64,000 bases of DNA from assembly GCA_012517405.1 (NCBI GenBank), contig JAAYVB010000001.1, positions 223,042 to 287,041 on the forward strand, given 5' to 3'. This DNA is from Propionibacterium sp. Lineage in GTDB: Bacteria > Actinomycetota > Actinomycetes > Propionibacteriales > Propionibacteriaceae. Below are positions 16,327 to 25,234 of the stretch, one piece after another. Numbering within the stretch: the stretch's first letter is position 1; the number at the start of each line of letters is the position of its first letter. The notes beneath the pieces are model-generated. The model was not told where the DNA came from and did not search any database. It saw only the letters and a list, made by a program, of their open reading frames with translations. The position numbers and the translations under genes were made by a program.

Positions 16327-19016
16327 CGCACTACTCCTCCAGCAAGCGCCGCGAGTTGTGGGCTGAGCCGCAGCACGCGGTAGTCGCCCGGCAGATAGCT
16401 CTCGGGGTCGGTCCCGGGCCCCACACCCAGCACCCAGGTAGTCGGCGGCGCATCCTTGTCGATGGGCACCGCGAGGGCCTCGGACAGCGCCGAAAGCACC
16501 GCCCGTGGCAATTCGTCGAGCGCCGGGACGAAAACGATTCCGCCCTTGCCACAGTCGAGTTCACCGGCAGGGTCGGCGGTCGTGGCCAGCAGCAGCGGCG
16601 CACGGGTGCGCACCAGGGAGCCCTCCTCCGGAAGGACATGACCCAGCACCTTGGCTTCGCCGTCGCTGAACCTTGCGCGGCCCGACAACCCGAACATCAA
16701 CGCGAGTCGCGCCGATCGGTCGCCCTCGATGACCAGCAGCTCGCCCGGGTCGACGCTGATGTCGAGGTTCGAGAAGAGCACCCGGTCACCGCTCGCAGCC
16801 AGCAGCCGCTCGGCGTGGATCGCCGAGGCATCGTCGGACGAAGGCCACGCCGCGAGTTTGGTCTGGTGGGCGAGCGCCTCGCCCTCGACATCGATCACCG
16901 GCAGCCTGCGGTCCAGCCAGGCCGGCAGCCACCAGACCCGGGAACCGGCCAGCTTCATCAGGGCGGGACCGAGCGTCATCCTCACCAAGAAGGCGTCGAT
17001 GGCGACACCGAGAGCCAGGCCGAGCGCAATCGGTTTGATGGCACCGATGCCGGTGGGCACGAAGAAAATGAAGACCGACACCATGATCAGCGCCGCGGCG
17101 ATCACGACTTTGGACGAGTGGACGAAGCCGTCTTCGATCCAGCTGCGGTTGCCGTGCATGTACTCCTCGCGCATCCGGGAGGTCAGGAAGACCTCGTAGT
17201 CCATGGCAAGGCCGAACAGAATGCCCATCAGAATGATCGGCAGAAAACTGATGATCGGTCCGGGTTCGCTGAGATTGATCAACGAAGCCCCGACACCGTC
17301 ATTGAAAACCACGGTGACCAGCCCGAACGCGGCCAGCACGCTGAGCAGGTAGCCGACCGCGGCCTTGATCGGCACCACGATGGATCGGAAGGCCATCATC
17401 AGCAGGATCAGCGACAGGCCGACCACGAACAGACCGAAGGGCAGCAACGCGGCACCCAGCTTGGCCGTGATGTCGATCTGCACGGCGACCAGTCCGGTGA
17501 CCGCGGTATCGACACCGTACTCGTCCAGCCAGTGCTGGTGCTGGTTGCGCAGATTGTGCACCAGATCGGCCGTAGCGGGGTCATCGGGCCCGGTGGTCGG
17601 GATGACCTGGATCATGGCGGTGTCGGCGTTGGCGTTGGGTACGGCCGCCGCCACCATCTCGACGCCGTCCATCGCCTCCACCTCGGCGCGCATGCCGTCG
17701 AGGATCGCCATCGGGTCATTGGATTCGACGATCGATCCGGTGATCACCAGCGGGCCATTGAATCCGATCCCGAACTCCCGGCTGACCAGGTCGAACGCTA
17801 CCCGGTCGGGCGCGCCTACCGACGAACGGCCGGAGTTGGGCAGCGCCATTTCGATATTGCGGGCGGGCAGAGCGAGCGTACCCAGGCCCACCACGACGAT
17901 CAGAACCGTTACCAGCGGCCATCTGGTGACCACGCGCACCCACCACCGTGCCAGCCTTCCGGGCCTGCGGTTTTCCAGCCGATGTGCCTTGCGGGCGCCG
18001 GGGCGCAGCCGGTCGCCGAGGAGCCCGAGCAGCGCAGGCAGCAGGGTGAGTGCGAGACAGACCTCGATCCCCACACCGACCGCGGTGAACATGCCCATGA
18101 CCGACAGGAACGGCAGTCCGACGATACTCAGGCCGACCAGGGCGATGATGACGGTCAGGCCGGCGAAGACCACTGCGGACCCACTGGTCGCGACGGCCCG
18201 GGCAGCGGACTCCTGGGCGTCCATGCCCTTGAGCAGCTGGTCGCGGTGCCTGGAGATGATGAACAAGGAGTAGTCGATGCCGACCGCGAGGCACAGCATC
18301 ACCACGAGGATCAGCGCGGTCGAACTCACCGTGGTGATGCCCGCCGCGATCATTACGATGCACACCGCGATGCCCACCCCGATCAGCGCCGAGACGACCG
18401 GCATGAAGGCGGCCAGCAGCCCCAGGACAGCGGTCAGCACGATGATCGCCACCAGCACGCCGAGCCCGTCGACCACCGAGATGTGAGGCATCTCGACCGA
18501 AAAGACGTCGCCGCCCACCGCCACGGTCGAACCGGGCAGCAACTCGGTGATCTTCTGGGCGGCATCGGTGAGTTCGGCGCGCTGCTCGTCGGTGAACGTG
18601 GAGGTCGAGCCTTCCACCAGCACGCGCACCAGGGCGTGCGAGCCGTCGTCCGAGACGAGGCCCTTGACGTAGTCGCTGTACGGGAGTTGGACACCCTTGA
18701 CGAAGTCGAGATCGCTGTCGAGGAAGTCGACGTACGACTCCATCGCCTGACGTGCTTGGTCCGAGTCGATCCGGGTACCGTCCGGCGCCCCGACGACGAT
18801 CGTGGCCGAAGCATCGGCGGCTTCGGGGAAGGTGACCGACAGCATCTCGAGGGCGCGCCCCGAACTCGATCCGGGAATGGTGAAAGTGTCGTCGAAGGCA
18901 CCGCCGATGGTCAGCGCGAGAACGCCGAACAGTGCCAGCAGTGCGAGCCAGATCGCCAGCACGCGGCCTCCGAGCCGGAAACAGGCGCGTCCCAGGCGGT
19001 ACAAGAATGCTGACAC
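16323..19016 (-). CDS. MMPL/RND-family exporter with a C-terminal ABC-ATPase-like extension
   Basis: An 897-aa RND-type membrane protein with two repeated halves, each a helix, a periplasmic loop and a five-helix bundle, as in MmpL lipid and drug exporters. The GTG start at 19016 follows GGGAG and begins VSAFLYRLGR just before TM1; an upstream in-frame extension would read across the TetR operator and start. After the last helix, residues ~730-897 resemble an ABC nucleotide-binding domain (GDRVLFSNLDISVDPGELLV, then GGIVFVPALDEL), but the Walker A position reads EGDRSARLALM without GxxGxGK(S/T). This looks like a fused, catalytically inactive NBD. Confidence 0.86.
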   Translation of the reverse strand: MSAFLYRLGRACFRLGGRVLAIWLALLALFGVLALTIGGAFDDTFTIPGSSSGRALEMLSVTFPEAADASATIVVGAPDGTRIDSDQARQAMESYVDFLDSDLDFVKGVQLPYSDYVKGLVSDDGSHALVRVLVEGSTSTFTDEQRAELTDAAQKITELLPGSTVAVGGDVFSVEMPHISVVDGLGVLVAIIVLTAVLGLLAAFMPVVSALIGVGIAVCIVMIAAGITTVSSTALILVVMLCLAVGIDYSLFIISRHRDQLLKGMDAQESAARAVATSGSAVVFAGLTVIIALVGLSIVGLPFLSVMGMFTAVGVGIEVCLALTLLPALLGLLGDRLRPGARKAHRLENRRPGRLARWWVRVVTRWPLVTVLIVVVGLGTLALPARNIEMALPNSGRSSVGAPDRVAFDLVSREFGIGFNGPLVITGSIVESNDPMAILDGMRAEVEAMDGVEMVAAAVPNANADTAMIQVIPTTGPDDPATADLVHNLRNQHQHWLDEYGVDTAVTGLVAVQIDITAKLGAALLPFGLFVVGLSLILLMMAFRSIVVPIKAAVGYLLSVLAAFGLVTVVFNDGVGASLINLSEPGPIISFLPIILMGILFGLAMDYEVFLTSRMREEYMHGNRSWIEDGFVHSSKVVIAAALIMVSVFIFFVPTGIGAIKPIALGLALGVAIDAFLVRMTLGPALMKLAGSRVWWLPAWLDRRLPVIDVEGEALAHQTKLAAWPSSDDASAIHAERLLAASGDRVLFSNLDISVDPGELLVIEGDRSARLALMFGLSGRARFSDGEAKVLGHVLPEEGSLVRTRAPLLLATTADPAGELDCGKGGIVFVPALDELPRAVLSALSEALAVPIDKDAPPTTWVLGVGPGTDPESYLPGDYRVLRLSPQLAALAGGVVR

Positions 19017-19042
19017 TGATGCTCTCCCATCGACCGAGCTCC

Positions 19043-19077
19043 GATACGGAAGTGTATCCGATACATCTTTGTATCCG
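19043..19077. promoter_or_regulatory. Candidate TetR operator between the exporter and regulator genes
   Basis: GATAC/GTATC half-sites recur four times in 35 bp. TGTATC-C-GATACA (19053-19065) is a perfect 13-bp palindrome, and GATACA-tctt-TGTATC (19060-19075) is a second overlapping one. The cluster lies between the divergent MMPL and TetR genes, where a TetR-type repressor would control both. Binding is inferred from symmetry and position only. Confidence 0.6.
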
Positions 19078-19125
19078 CGCGCCGCGGCGTCCGATAGACT
19101 GATGGGGCCAACCAGCGGAGGAACC

Positions 19126-19758
19126 ATGACGGCAACGGCACCGATGAGCACCAAGCGCGCCCAGACGCAGGACAGGCTGATGGACGCCGCCACTGCCCTG
19201 TTCGCCGAGAAGGGTGTGCTCGCTGCCTCGGTCGAGGAGATCTGCGAGCGGGCGGGATTCACCCGGGGAGCGTTCTATTCCAACTTCGAATCCAAGGACG
19301 AACTCCTGCTCGCCGTCGTGCAGCGCAAGCGTGAGGCGATCCTGAAAGCGGCCACCGACGCCATCGATTCGATTCCCGACGAGCCCATCGAGCCGCAGAC
19401 GCTGGACGAGATCATCAAGCAGGCGCTGCTGATCTTCCAGGCAACCCATCCGATCGACGAGCAATGGCTGCTCGCCCGCAGCGAGATCCGGCTGCATGCC
19501 CTGCGCAACCCCTCGGTGCGCCAGGCCGTCCGGCTGGTCGACAGCAGCCTGGACGAACTGCTGATCGAGGCGATCCAGGCCGTGGTGGACCGGCATGGAG
19601 TCGTCATGACCGTGCCGCCCGGGCAACTGGTCATCCTGCTGACCGCCTATCAGGAGGCGCTGGCAACCAGCGCCATGCTCACCGGTGAGAACAGCTTCGA
19701 GCCTCTGATCGCCGAGCGTTCGGCACAACTCATCCGCGCGCTGCTCCGGATCAGCTGA
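19126..19758 (+). CDS. TetR/AcrR-family transcriptional regulator
   Basis: A 210-aa repressor-type protein. The N-terminal helix-turn-helix (about residues 15-60) has the family pattern DAATALFAEKG followed by ICERAGFTRGAFYSNF. The helical C-terminal ligand-binding domain has no recognisable specificity. GGAGG lies five bases before the ATG at 19126. It is divergent from the MMPL/YhgE operon and separated from it by repeated GATAC sites, so it probably represses that exporter and its own gene and is released by an exported compound. Confidence 0.9.
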   Translation: MTATAPMSTKRAQTQDRLMDAATALFAEKGVLAASVEEICERAGFTRGAFYSNFESKDELLLAVVQRKREAILKAATDAIDSIPDEPIEPQTLDEIIKQALLIFQATHPIDEQWLLARSEIRLHALRNPSVRQAVRLVDSSLDELLIEAIQAVVDRHGVVMTVPPGQLVILLTAYQEALATSAMLTGENSFEPLIAERSAQLIRALLRIS

Positions 19759-19886
19759 CCGGGGACGCCGGCCCGCGACCGTATGGCCTGACCTTTTCCC
19801 TCGGATCCGCTCCTGGGCTCAGACAGCTGACTAGTCTTCTCAGTGGGCACACAGCCACGCCTAGAGGCAACGCGACCAGGAGGACG

Positions 19887-20663
19887 ATGATGTCAGCCCG
19901 CGCTCGAGTGGACACGGTTGCGCAGCCAGGCCGAGGCGCGATCCAGGTGGGACCGCCGCCCGCCACGAGCAGCCCCCGGCACCGTCATCGGCTGCCGTCG
20001 TGGGCGCTGAAGGTCACCATGGCGGTCACCGGTGTCGTCTGGGCGGCCTTCGTCGCTATTCATCTGTTCGGCAATCTCAAGATCTTCCAGGGCCCTGAGG
20101 CCTACAACCACTACGCGCACTGGTTGCGCGAGGCGTTCTATCCGCTGATGCCCAAGCAGTCGGTGCTGCTGGCCATGCGTGCTGTGCTCGGAGCCGCCCT
20201 GCTGATGCATGTGGGCTGCGCAGCCATCATCTGGCGGCGTGGACGCCAGGCCCGTGGCACTCACCGGGTGAAGATTCGCGGGCCGCGGGCCTGGGGTGCC
20301 CGGTTGATGCCGGTCACCGGCATCCTCATTTTGTGCTTCATCGCGCTGCATGTGCTCGATCTCACGCTCGGCTGGGGCGTGCAGTCGTCCGGCTTCAGCC
20401 AAGCCACCGCAGACGAGAGCTTCGCCTATCAGAACCTGGTGGCGAGCTTCCAGCGTCCGCAGATGGCGATCTTCTACAGCGCGCTGATGGCGGTGCTGGC
20501 CATCCATGTGGCGAAGGGATTTACCACGGTGGCCTCCGATCTGGGTGCCATGGGTCACCGCTGGCGAGCGACGCTCGCCGTCATCGGCGGACTGCTGGCA
20601 GTGGCGATCCTGATCGGCAACGGAGCAATACCGGTGCTGGTGCTGACGGGAGTGATCTCATGA
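19887..20663 (+). CDS. sdhC: Succinate dehydrogenase/fumarate reductase cytochrome b subunit
   Basis: Membrane anchor of complex II, 258 aa with about five transmembrane helices. His residues in the helices (AIHLFGN, MHVGCAA, FIALHVLDL, LAIHVAKG) are candidate haem b ligands, as in the single-anchor type B enzymes of Gram-positive bacteria. AGGAGG precedes tandem ATG codons at 19887 and 19890. The stop overlaps sdhA (ATGA), making a coupled sdhCAB operon that works between quinone and succinate/fumarate. Confidence 0.92.
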   Translation: MMSARARVDTVAQPGRGAIQVGPPPATSSPRHRHRLPSWALKVTMAVTGVVWAAFVAIHLFGNLKIFQGPEAYNHYAHWLREAFYPLMPKQSVLLAMRAVLGAALLMHVGCAAIIWRRGRQARGTHRVKIRGPRAWGARLMPVTGILILCFIALHVLDLTLGWGVQSSGFSQATADESFAYQNLVASFQRPQMAIFYSALMAVLAIHVAKGFTTVASDLGAMGHRWRATLAVIGGLLAVAILIGNGAIPVLVLTGVIS

Positions 20664-22708
20664 CGTTGGGCAATAGGGTCCGCGACCAGCTCGGACGAAT
20701 CACCAGCCGCACCCCCGCCGACACGTCCGTCTTCGTCGCACCCGCGAGCACGGTCCCCGGGGCGCGAGTCGGATACGACCTCGACGGCCGGGTTCCCGCC
20801 GGCGATCCGTCGACCGCCTGGGACCGGCGGCGAGCCGAGTACAAGCTGGTCAGCCCCCTCAACACCAAGAAGATGACCGTCGTGGTGGTGGGCACCGGAT
20901 TGGCCGGTTCGGGCGCGGCGGCCGCCCTGGGCGAACTCGGTTACGACGTGCACGCCTTCACTTACCACGACGCCGCTCGCCGCGCACACTCGGTGGCCGC
21001 GCAAGGTGGCATCAACTCGGCCCGTGCCAAGAAGGTGGACGGTGACTCGCTGCAGCGATTCGTCACCGACACCGTCAAGGGTGGCGATTTCCGGGCCCGT
21101 GAGGCCGACGCGTTCCGGCTCGGCGCCCAGTCGGTGCGGGTGATCGACCACATGAATGCCATCGGCGCGCCGTTCGCCCGCGAATACGGGGGCACCCTGG
21201 CCACCCGGTCGTTCGGCGGCGTGCAGGTCTCGCGGACCTACTACACCCGCGGCCAGACCGGCCAGCAGTTGCAGGTCGCCGGCGCGCAGGCCCTGCAGCG
21301 CCAGGTCGCCCGCGGTACGGTCAAGCTGCACACTCGCACCGAGATGCTCGACCTGATTGTCGATGCCGGCGTCTGCCGGGGCGTGGTAGTGCGTGATCTG
21401 GTCTCCGGCCAGGTGTGGGCGCAACCGGCGCATGCCGTTATCTTGGCCAGCGGCGGCTACGGCTCGGTCTACTTCCACTCGACGCTGGCGATGAACTGCA
21501 ACGCATCGGCATCATGGCGGGCCTGCCGGCACGGCGCCTTCCTGGCGAATCCGTCGTTCGTGCAGTTCCATCCGACCGCCCTGCCGATCTCGAGCCACTG
21601 GCAATCCAAGACCATTCTGATGTCCGAATCGCTGCGCAACGACGGACGCATCTGGGTGCCGAGAACCCCGGGCGATTCCCGTCCGGCCGGCAAGATCCCC
21701 GACAAGGACCGGGATTACTATCTGGAACGCAAGTATCCGGCGTTCGGAAATCTGGCGCCTCGCGATATCTCGTCGCGCGCCGCGAAGGAGCAGATCGATT
21801 CCGGTCATGGCGTCGGCCCGCTGTCGAACTCGGTCTACCTGGATTTCTCCGATGCACTGCATTCCCTCGGACGCGAGGCGATCGCGCAGCGCTACGGCAA
21901 TCTTTTCGAGATGTATGAACGGGCGACCGGCGAAGACCCGTATGTCGTGCCGATGCGCATTGCTCCTGGTGCACATTTCACCATGGGTGGCCTGTGGAGC
22001 GATTTCAACCAGATGACCGCGCTGCCCGGGCTTTTCGTCGGCGGGGAGGTCGGTTGGGCCTATCACGGCGCGAACCGGCTCGGTGCCAACTCGTTGCTGT
22101 CGGCCTGTGTGGACGGCTGGTTCACGCTGCCGTTCTCGCTGCCAAACTATCTCAATCCGCTGCTCGGGCAGCCGTTGCCGGGCGCCGGGGACGCGTGCGT
22201 GCGGGACGCCGTGGCTCGCGTTGAGCGGCGCACTGCGGCTCTGCTCGGCGTCGGAGGTAGCCAGGCCGCATCGAAGTTCCACCGCAGACTGGGCGAGATC
22301 ATGTACCGCGGCTGCGGGGTGGAGCGGTCGGCGGCGTCCCTGACACAGGCGATAGCGGACATCGCAGACCTGCGCGCCGAATTCTGGGACGATCTGTCGG
22401 TACCGGGATCCGGTGCACAGCTCAATCAGGGACTGGAACGGGCCGGGCGGGTCGCCGACTTCTTGGAACTGGCCGAGTTGATGTGTGTCGATGCACTGGA
22501 CCGCCAGGAGTCCTGCGGCGCCCATTTCCGCACCGAGTATCAGGACAGCGGAGAAGCGCGACGTGACGATGCGCACTGGGCTTTCGTCTCCGCCTGGGAG
22601 GTCGACGGAGCTCCCCAGGGGGTCGCCGACCACGCGCTGAGCTTCGTCCGGCATGCCGAGCCATTGCACTTCGAAGCCGTCCAGCTGGCCACGAGGAGCT
22701 ACAAGTGA
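20660..22708 (+). CDS. sdhA: Succinate dehydrogenase/fumarate reductase flavoprotein subunit
   Basis: Catalytic FAD subunit (682 aa) interconverting succinate and fumarate. The FAD-binding Rossmann motif GTGLAGSGAAAALGELG begins near residue 77, followed by HSVAAQGGINSA, where the FAD-linking and active-site region lies; FHPTALP is the conserved substrate-site motif. An N-terminal extension of about 70 residues precedes the FAD domain, unlike E. coli SdhA. The start overlaps sdhC and the stop overlaps sdhB (GTGA). Confidence 0.94.
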   Translation: MTLGNRVRDQLGRITSRTPADTSVFVAPASTVPGARVGYDLDGRVPAGDPSTAWDRRRAEYKLVSPLNTKKMTVVVVGTGLAGSGAAAALGELGYDVHAFTYHDAARRAHSVAAQGGINSARAKKVDGDSLQRFVTDTVKGGDFRAREADAFRLGAQSVRVIDHMNAIGAPFAREYGGTLATRSFGGVQVSRTYYTRGQTGQQLQVAGAQALQRQVARGTVKLHTRTEMLDLIVDAGVCRGVVVRDLVSGQVWAQPAHAVILASGGYGSVYFHSTLAMNCNASASWRACRHGAFLANPSFVQFHPTALPISSHWQSKTILMSESLRNDGRIWVPRTPGDSRPAGKIPDKDRDYYLERKYPAFGNLAPRDISSRAAKEQIDSGHGVGPLSNSVYLDFSDALHSLGREAIAQRYGNLFEMYERATGEDPYVVPMRIAPGAHFTMGGLWSDFNQMTALPGLFVGGEVGWAYHGANRLGANSLLSACVDGWFTLPFSLPNYLNPLLGQPLPGAGDACVRDAVARVERRTAALLGVGGSQAASKFHRRLGEIMYRGCGVERSAASLTQAIADIADLRAEFWDDLSVPGSGAQLNQGLERAGRVADFLELAELMCVDALDRQESCGAHFRTEYQDSGEARRDDAHWAFVSAWEVDGAPQGVADHALSFVRHAEPLHFEAVQLATRSYK

Positions 22709-23451
22709 AACTGCGAGTCGAAGTCTGGCGGCAGGCCGGCCCCGATACCGAAGGCCATTTCGAGACCCATGAGGTGGACGGGCTGGAGCCGCATCTGTCG
22801 GTGCTGGAGATGCTCGACGCGCTCAACGAACAACTCATCGACGCCGGTCAGGAGCCGGTCGCGTTCGAGTCGGACTGCCGGGAGGGCATCTGCGGCGCCT
22901 GCGGCATCACGGTGGACGGTCAGGTGCACGGCCCCGAGGACAATCTGCCGGCCTGCCACCAGCGGCTGGTGGGGCTGAACGACGGCGCCACCATCCATCT
23001 CGAACCGCTACGGTCGGCCTGCTTCCCGGTCGTGCGTGATCTGATCGTCGACCGGTCGGGATTGGACGAGCTGATCCGGGCCGGTGGCTACGTCTCGATC
23101 AGCGCAGGCACCGCCCCGGATGCGGATGCGCTTCCGATCACCGAGCAGGTGGCAGAGACCGCCCTGGACTTCGCGGCCTGCATCGGCTGCGGCGCCTGCG
23201 TGGCGGCCTGTCCGAACGGCTCGGCGCACCTGTTCGCCGGGGCGAAGCTGGCGCACCTGTCGATGCTGCCGATTCCGGCGGACGAACGGGAGCAGCGAGC
23301 CCGGTCCATGATCCGGGTGACCGACGAGATCTTCGGGCCATGTTCGTATTACGGCGAATGCGCGCGTGCCTGCCCGGCCAAGGTGCCATTGGCGGCTGTT
23401 GCGGCAGTCAATCACGAGCGAATGCTGGCCGGGTTGCGCCGCAAGTTGTGA
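22705..23451 (+). CDS. sdhB: Succinate dehydrogenase/fumarate reductase iron-sulfur subunit
   Basis: Electron-transfer subunit (248 aa). The N-terminal [2Fe-2S] ferredoxin domain carries CREGICGACG. The C-terminal domain carries CIGCGACVAACPN and CSYYGECARACPAKV for the [4Fe-4S] and [3Fe-4S] clusters. The GTG start overlaps the sdhA stop. The chain would pass electrons from FAD in SdhA to quinone and haem in SdhC. It is the last gene of the operon; a 174-base gap follows. Confidence 0.95.
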   Translation: MKLRVEVWRQAGPDTEGHFETHEVDGLEPHLSVLEMLDALNEQLIDAGQEPVAFESDCREGICGACGITVDGQVHGPEDNLPACHQRLVGLNDGATIHLEPLRSACFPVVRDLIVDRSGLDELIRAGGYVSISAGTAPDADALPITEQVAETALDFAACIGCGACVAACPNGSAHLFAGAKLAHLSMLPIPADEREQRARSMIRVTDEIFGPCSYYGECARACPAKVPLAAVAAVNHERMLAGLRRKL

Positions 23452-23625
23452 ACCGTTGGTTTCGGCGGTCGATTCGCGGGTCTCAGCGGTCGCGGATTCG
23501 ACACGCGAGCGACTAGGCGCAGCGCATCCGTGGACCGAATCAACGGTCGCATTTCTCAGCTGTGAAGTTGTCTAGGTGTTGCCCTCAATTACCGTCTGAG
23601 CACGGGAAAGAGGCAAACTTGAGTC

Positions 23626-24936
23626 GTGCCTCCAGAGCTCGTCATCTTGTCGTTGGTGGTCGTAACCTCTCTCGCATTCGATTTCACCAACGGGTTTCAC
23701 GACACGGCCAATGCCATGGCCACGTCCATCGCCACCAAGGCGTTCAAGCCGAAAACGGCTGTCACCTTGTCGGCGATCCTCAATCTCGTCGGCGCCTTCC
23801 TTTCCGTCGAAGTCGCGCTGACCGTCACGAACTCTGTGGTCAATATCCAGGATTCCTCTGGTGCACCGCGGCCCGAACTCCTGCAGGACGGAGGACAGGA
23901 GCTCCTGCTGATCGTGCTCGCCGGTCTGGTGGGCGCGATCATCTGGAATCTCATCACCTGGCTGCTGGGGTTGCCGTCCAGCTCCTCACACGCACTCTTC
24001 GGGGGATTGATCGGCGCCACCTTGGTGGGGCTTGGTGCCAGCGGCGTCAACTGGCTCGGAGACGGAACCAAACCGGATGGGGTCATCGGCCGGGTCGTGC
24101 TTCCGGCCCTGATGTCCCCGCTCATCGCCATCGTCGTCGCCACCGTGGGCACCTGGCTGGTGCACTGCATCACCCGGCACGTACTGGCGCGCTACCGCGA
24201 CACGGGATTCCGCTGGGGGCAGATCGGCTCGGCGTCCCTGGTGGCCGTGGCGCACGGAACCAACGATGCCCAGAAGACGATGGGCATCATCACCCTGGCG
24301 CTGATCGCGTCCGGGCGGTGGACCGACCTGCAGCAGGTGCCCCTCTGGGTGAAAGTCGCCTGCGCGCTGGCCATTACGCTGGGCACCTATACCGGCGGCT
24401 GGCGCATCATCAGGACGATGGGCAAGGGCCTCGTAGAACTCACCCCACCCCAGGGCATGGCCGCCGAGTTCTCCACCGCCTCGGTGATCCTGATCTCCAG
24501 TCATATGGGTTTCGCCCTGTCAACCACGCATGTGGCGACCGGCTCGATCCTCGGCTCGGGAGTCGGTAAGAAGGGCGCGAAGGTCAACTGGTGGGTCGCC
24601 GCCAAGATGATGGCCGCTTGGTGCATCACCTTGCCCTCTGCGGCACTGATGGGAGCACTGATGTGGCTCATCGGGCACACCATCGGCGGGCTAGCCGGGG
24701 CGCTGGTCATCTCGGCCCTGCTGGTGGCCTCCGCGATCTGGATGTACCGGCATTCGTTGCGCACCCGGGTCGACCACAACAACGTCAACGAGGAATGGTC
24801 CGACAACGGCTCGGTGACTGCGCCGCAGCCTGCTGAGCCGCTGCCGGTCGCAGCCCACGCCGCAGCACAGGACGCCTTCGCCGAGCTGGAAAAGCTCGAA
24901 CCGCACACCGAATTGGAACTGGCGGAGGCGAGGTAG
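23626..24936 (+). CDS. pit: PiT-family inorganic phosphate transporter
   Basis: Low-affinity phosphate (metal-phosphate) symporter of 436 aa with about ten membrane helices. Both inverted PiT repeats carry the family signature: DFTNGFHDTANAMA near residue 20 and AHGTNDAQKTMGII near residue 207. The start is GTG, preceded by GAGG at a slightly long distance. The C-terminus is a charged cytoplasmic tail. A small membrane protein gene follows after four bases. The 174-base gap upstream holds several short GC-rich inverted repeats but no clear terminator. Confidence 0.94.
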   Translation: MPPELVILSLVVVTSLAFDFTNGFHDTANAMATSIATKAFKPKTAVTLSAILNLVGAFLSVEVALTVTNSVVNIQDSSGAPRPELLQDGGQELLLIVLAGLVGAIIWNLITWLLGLPSSSSHALFGGLIGATLVGLGASGVNWLGDGTKPDGVIGRVVLPALMSPLIAIVVATVGTWLVHCITRHVLARYRDTGFRWGQIGSASLVAVAHGTNDAQKTMGIITLALIASGRWTDLQQVPLWVKVACALAITLGTYTGGWRIIRTMGKGLVELTPPQGMAAEFSTASVILISSHMGFALSTTHVATGSILGSGVGKKGAKVNWWVAAKMMAAWCITLPSAALMGALMWLIGHTIGGLAGALVISALLVASAIWMYRHSLRTRVDHNNVNEEWSDNGSVTAPQPAEPLPVAAHAAAQDAFAELEKLEPHTELELAEAR

Positions 24937-24940
24937 GACG

Positions 24941-25231
24941 ATGCAGATTCTCGCGCAGCTGATGGAAGGCGCCGGGGAGGTCCTGGTCTATGCGGTGATT
25001 CTGGGGGCCGGCCTGCCGGCGCTGTTCGCCGTCGGGGTCTGGGCGTTGTCGTTCGGCGCGCGCGGTGTGGACGACGTCGTCGAGCATCATCCGCACCCGG
25101 TGGCCAAGGTCTTCGCCGGCGCCTGCTTCGCGGTGGTCGTGCTCGCCATCTTGGCCGGGATCGGGATCATCGTGGGCCACGGCTTCGGAGTCACCCTGCA
25201 GTTCGGCTGGCCGGTGTTCGTCGCGAAGTAG
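24941..25231 (+). CDS. Small two-helix membrane protein downstream of pit
   Basis: A 96-aa hypothetical protein with two predicted membrane helices (about residues 14-38 and 58-80) joined by a short charged loop with a HHPHP motif. AGG/GAGG sequences sit just before the ATG, and the gene starts four bases after the pit stop, so it is probably co-expressed and may modulate the transporter. I do not recognise a named family. Confidence 0.72.
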   Translation: MQILAQLMEGAGEVLVYAVILGAGLPALFAVGVWALSFGARGVDDVVEHHPHPVAKVFAGACFAVVVLAILAGIGIIVGHGFGVTLQFGWPVFVAK

Positions 25232-25234
25232 CGA

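Noticed and set aside
16356..19013. An 885-codon plus-strand frame opposite the MMPL exporter
   Set aside because: Composition is dominated by His, Asp, Gln and Arg as expected for an antisense shadow; the minus-strand frame has RND topology, a good start and coupling to YhgE.
17716..19728. A 670-codon minus-strand frame across the exporter and TetR genes
   Set aside because: It overlaps two well-supported genes in other frames, crosses the operator region and has no hydrophobic segments or motifs.
23452..23625. A terminator or small RNA between sdhB and pit
   Set aside because: Several short GC-rich complementary words occur, but none forms a convincing stem with a tail; nothing definite is supported.
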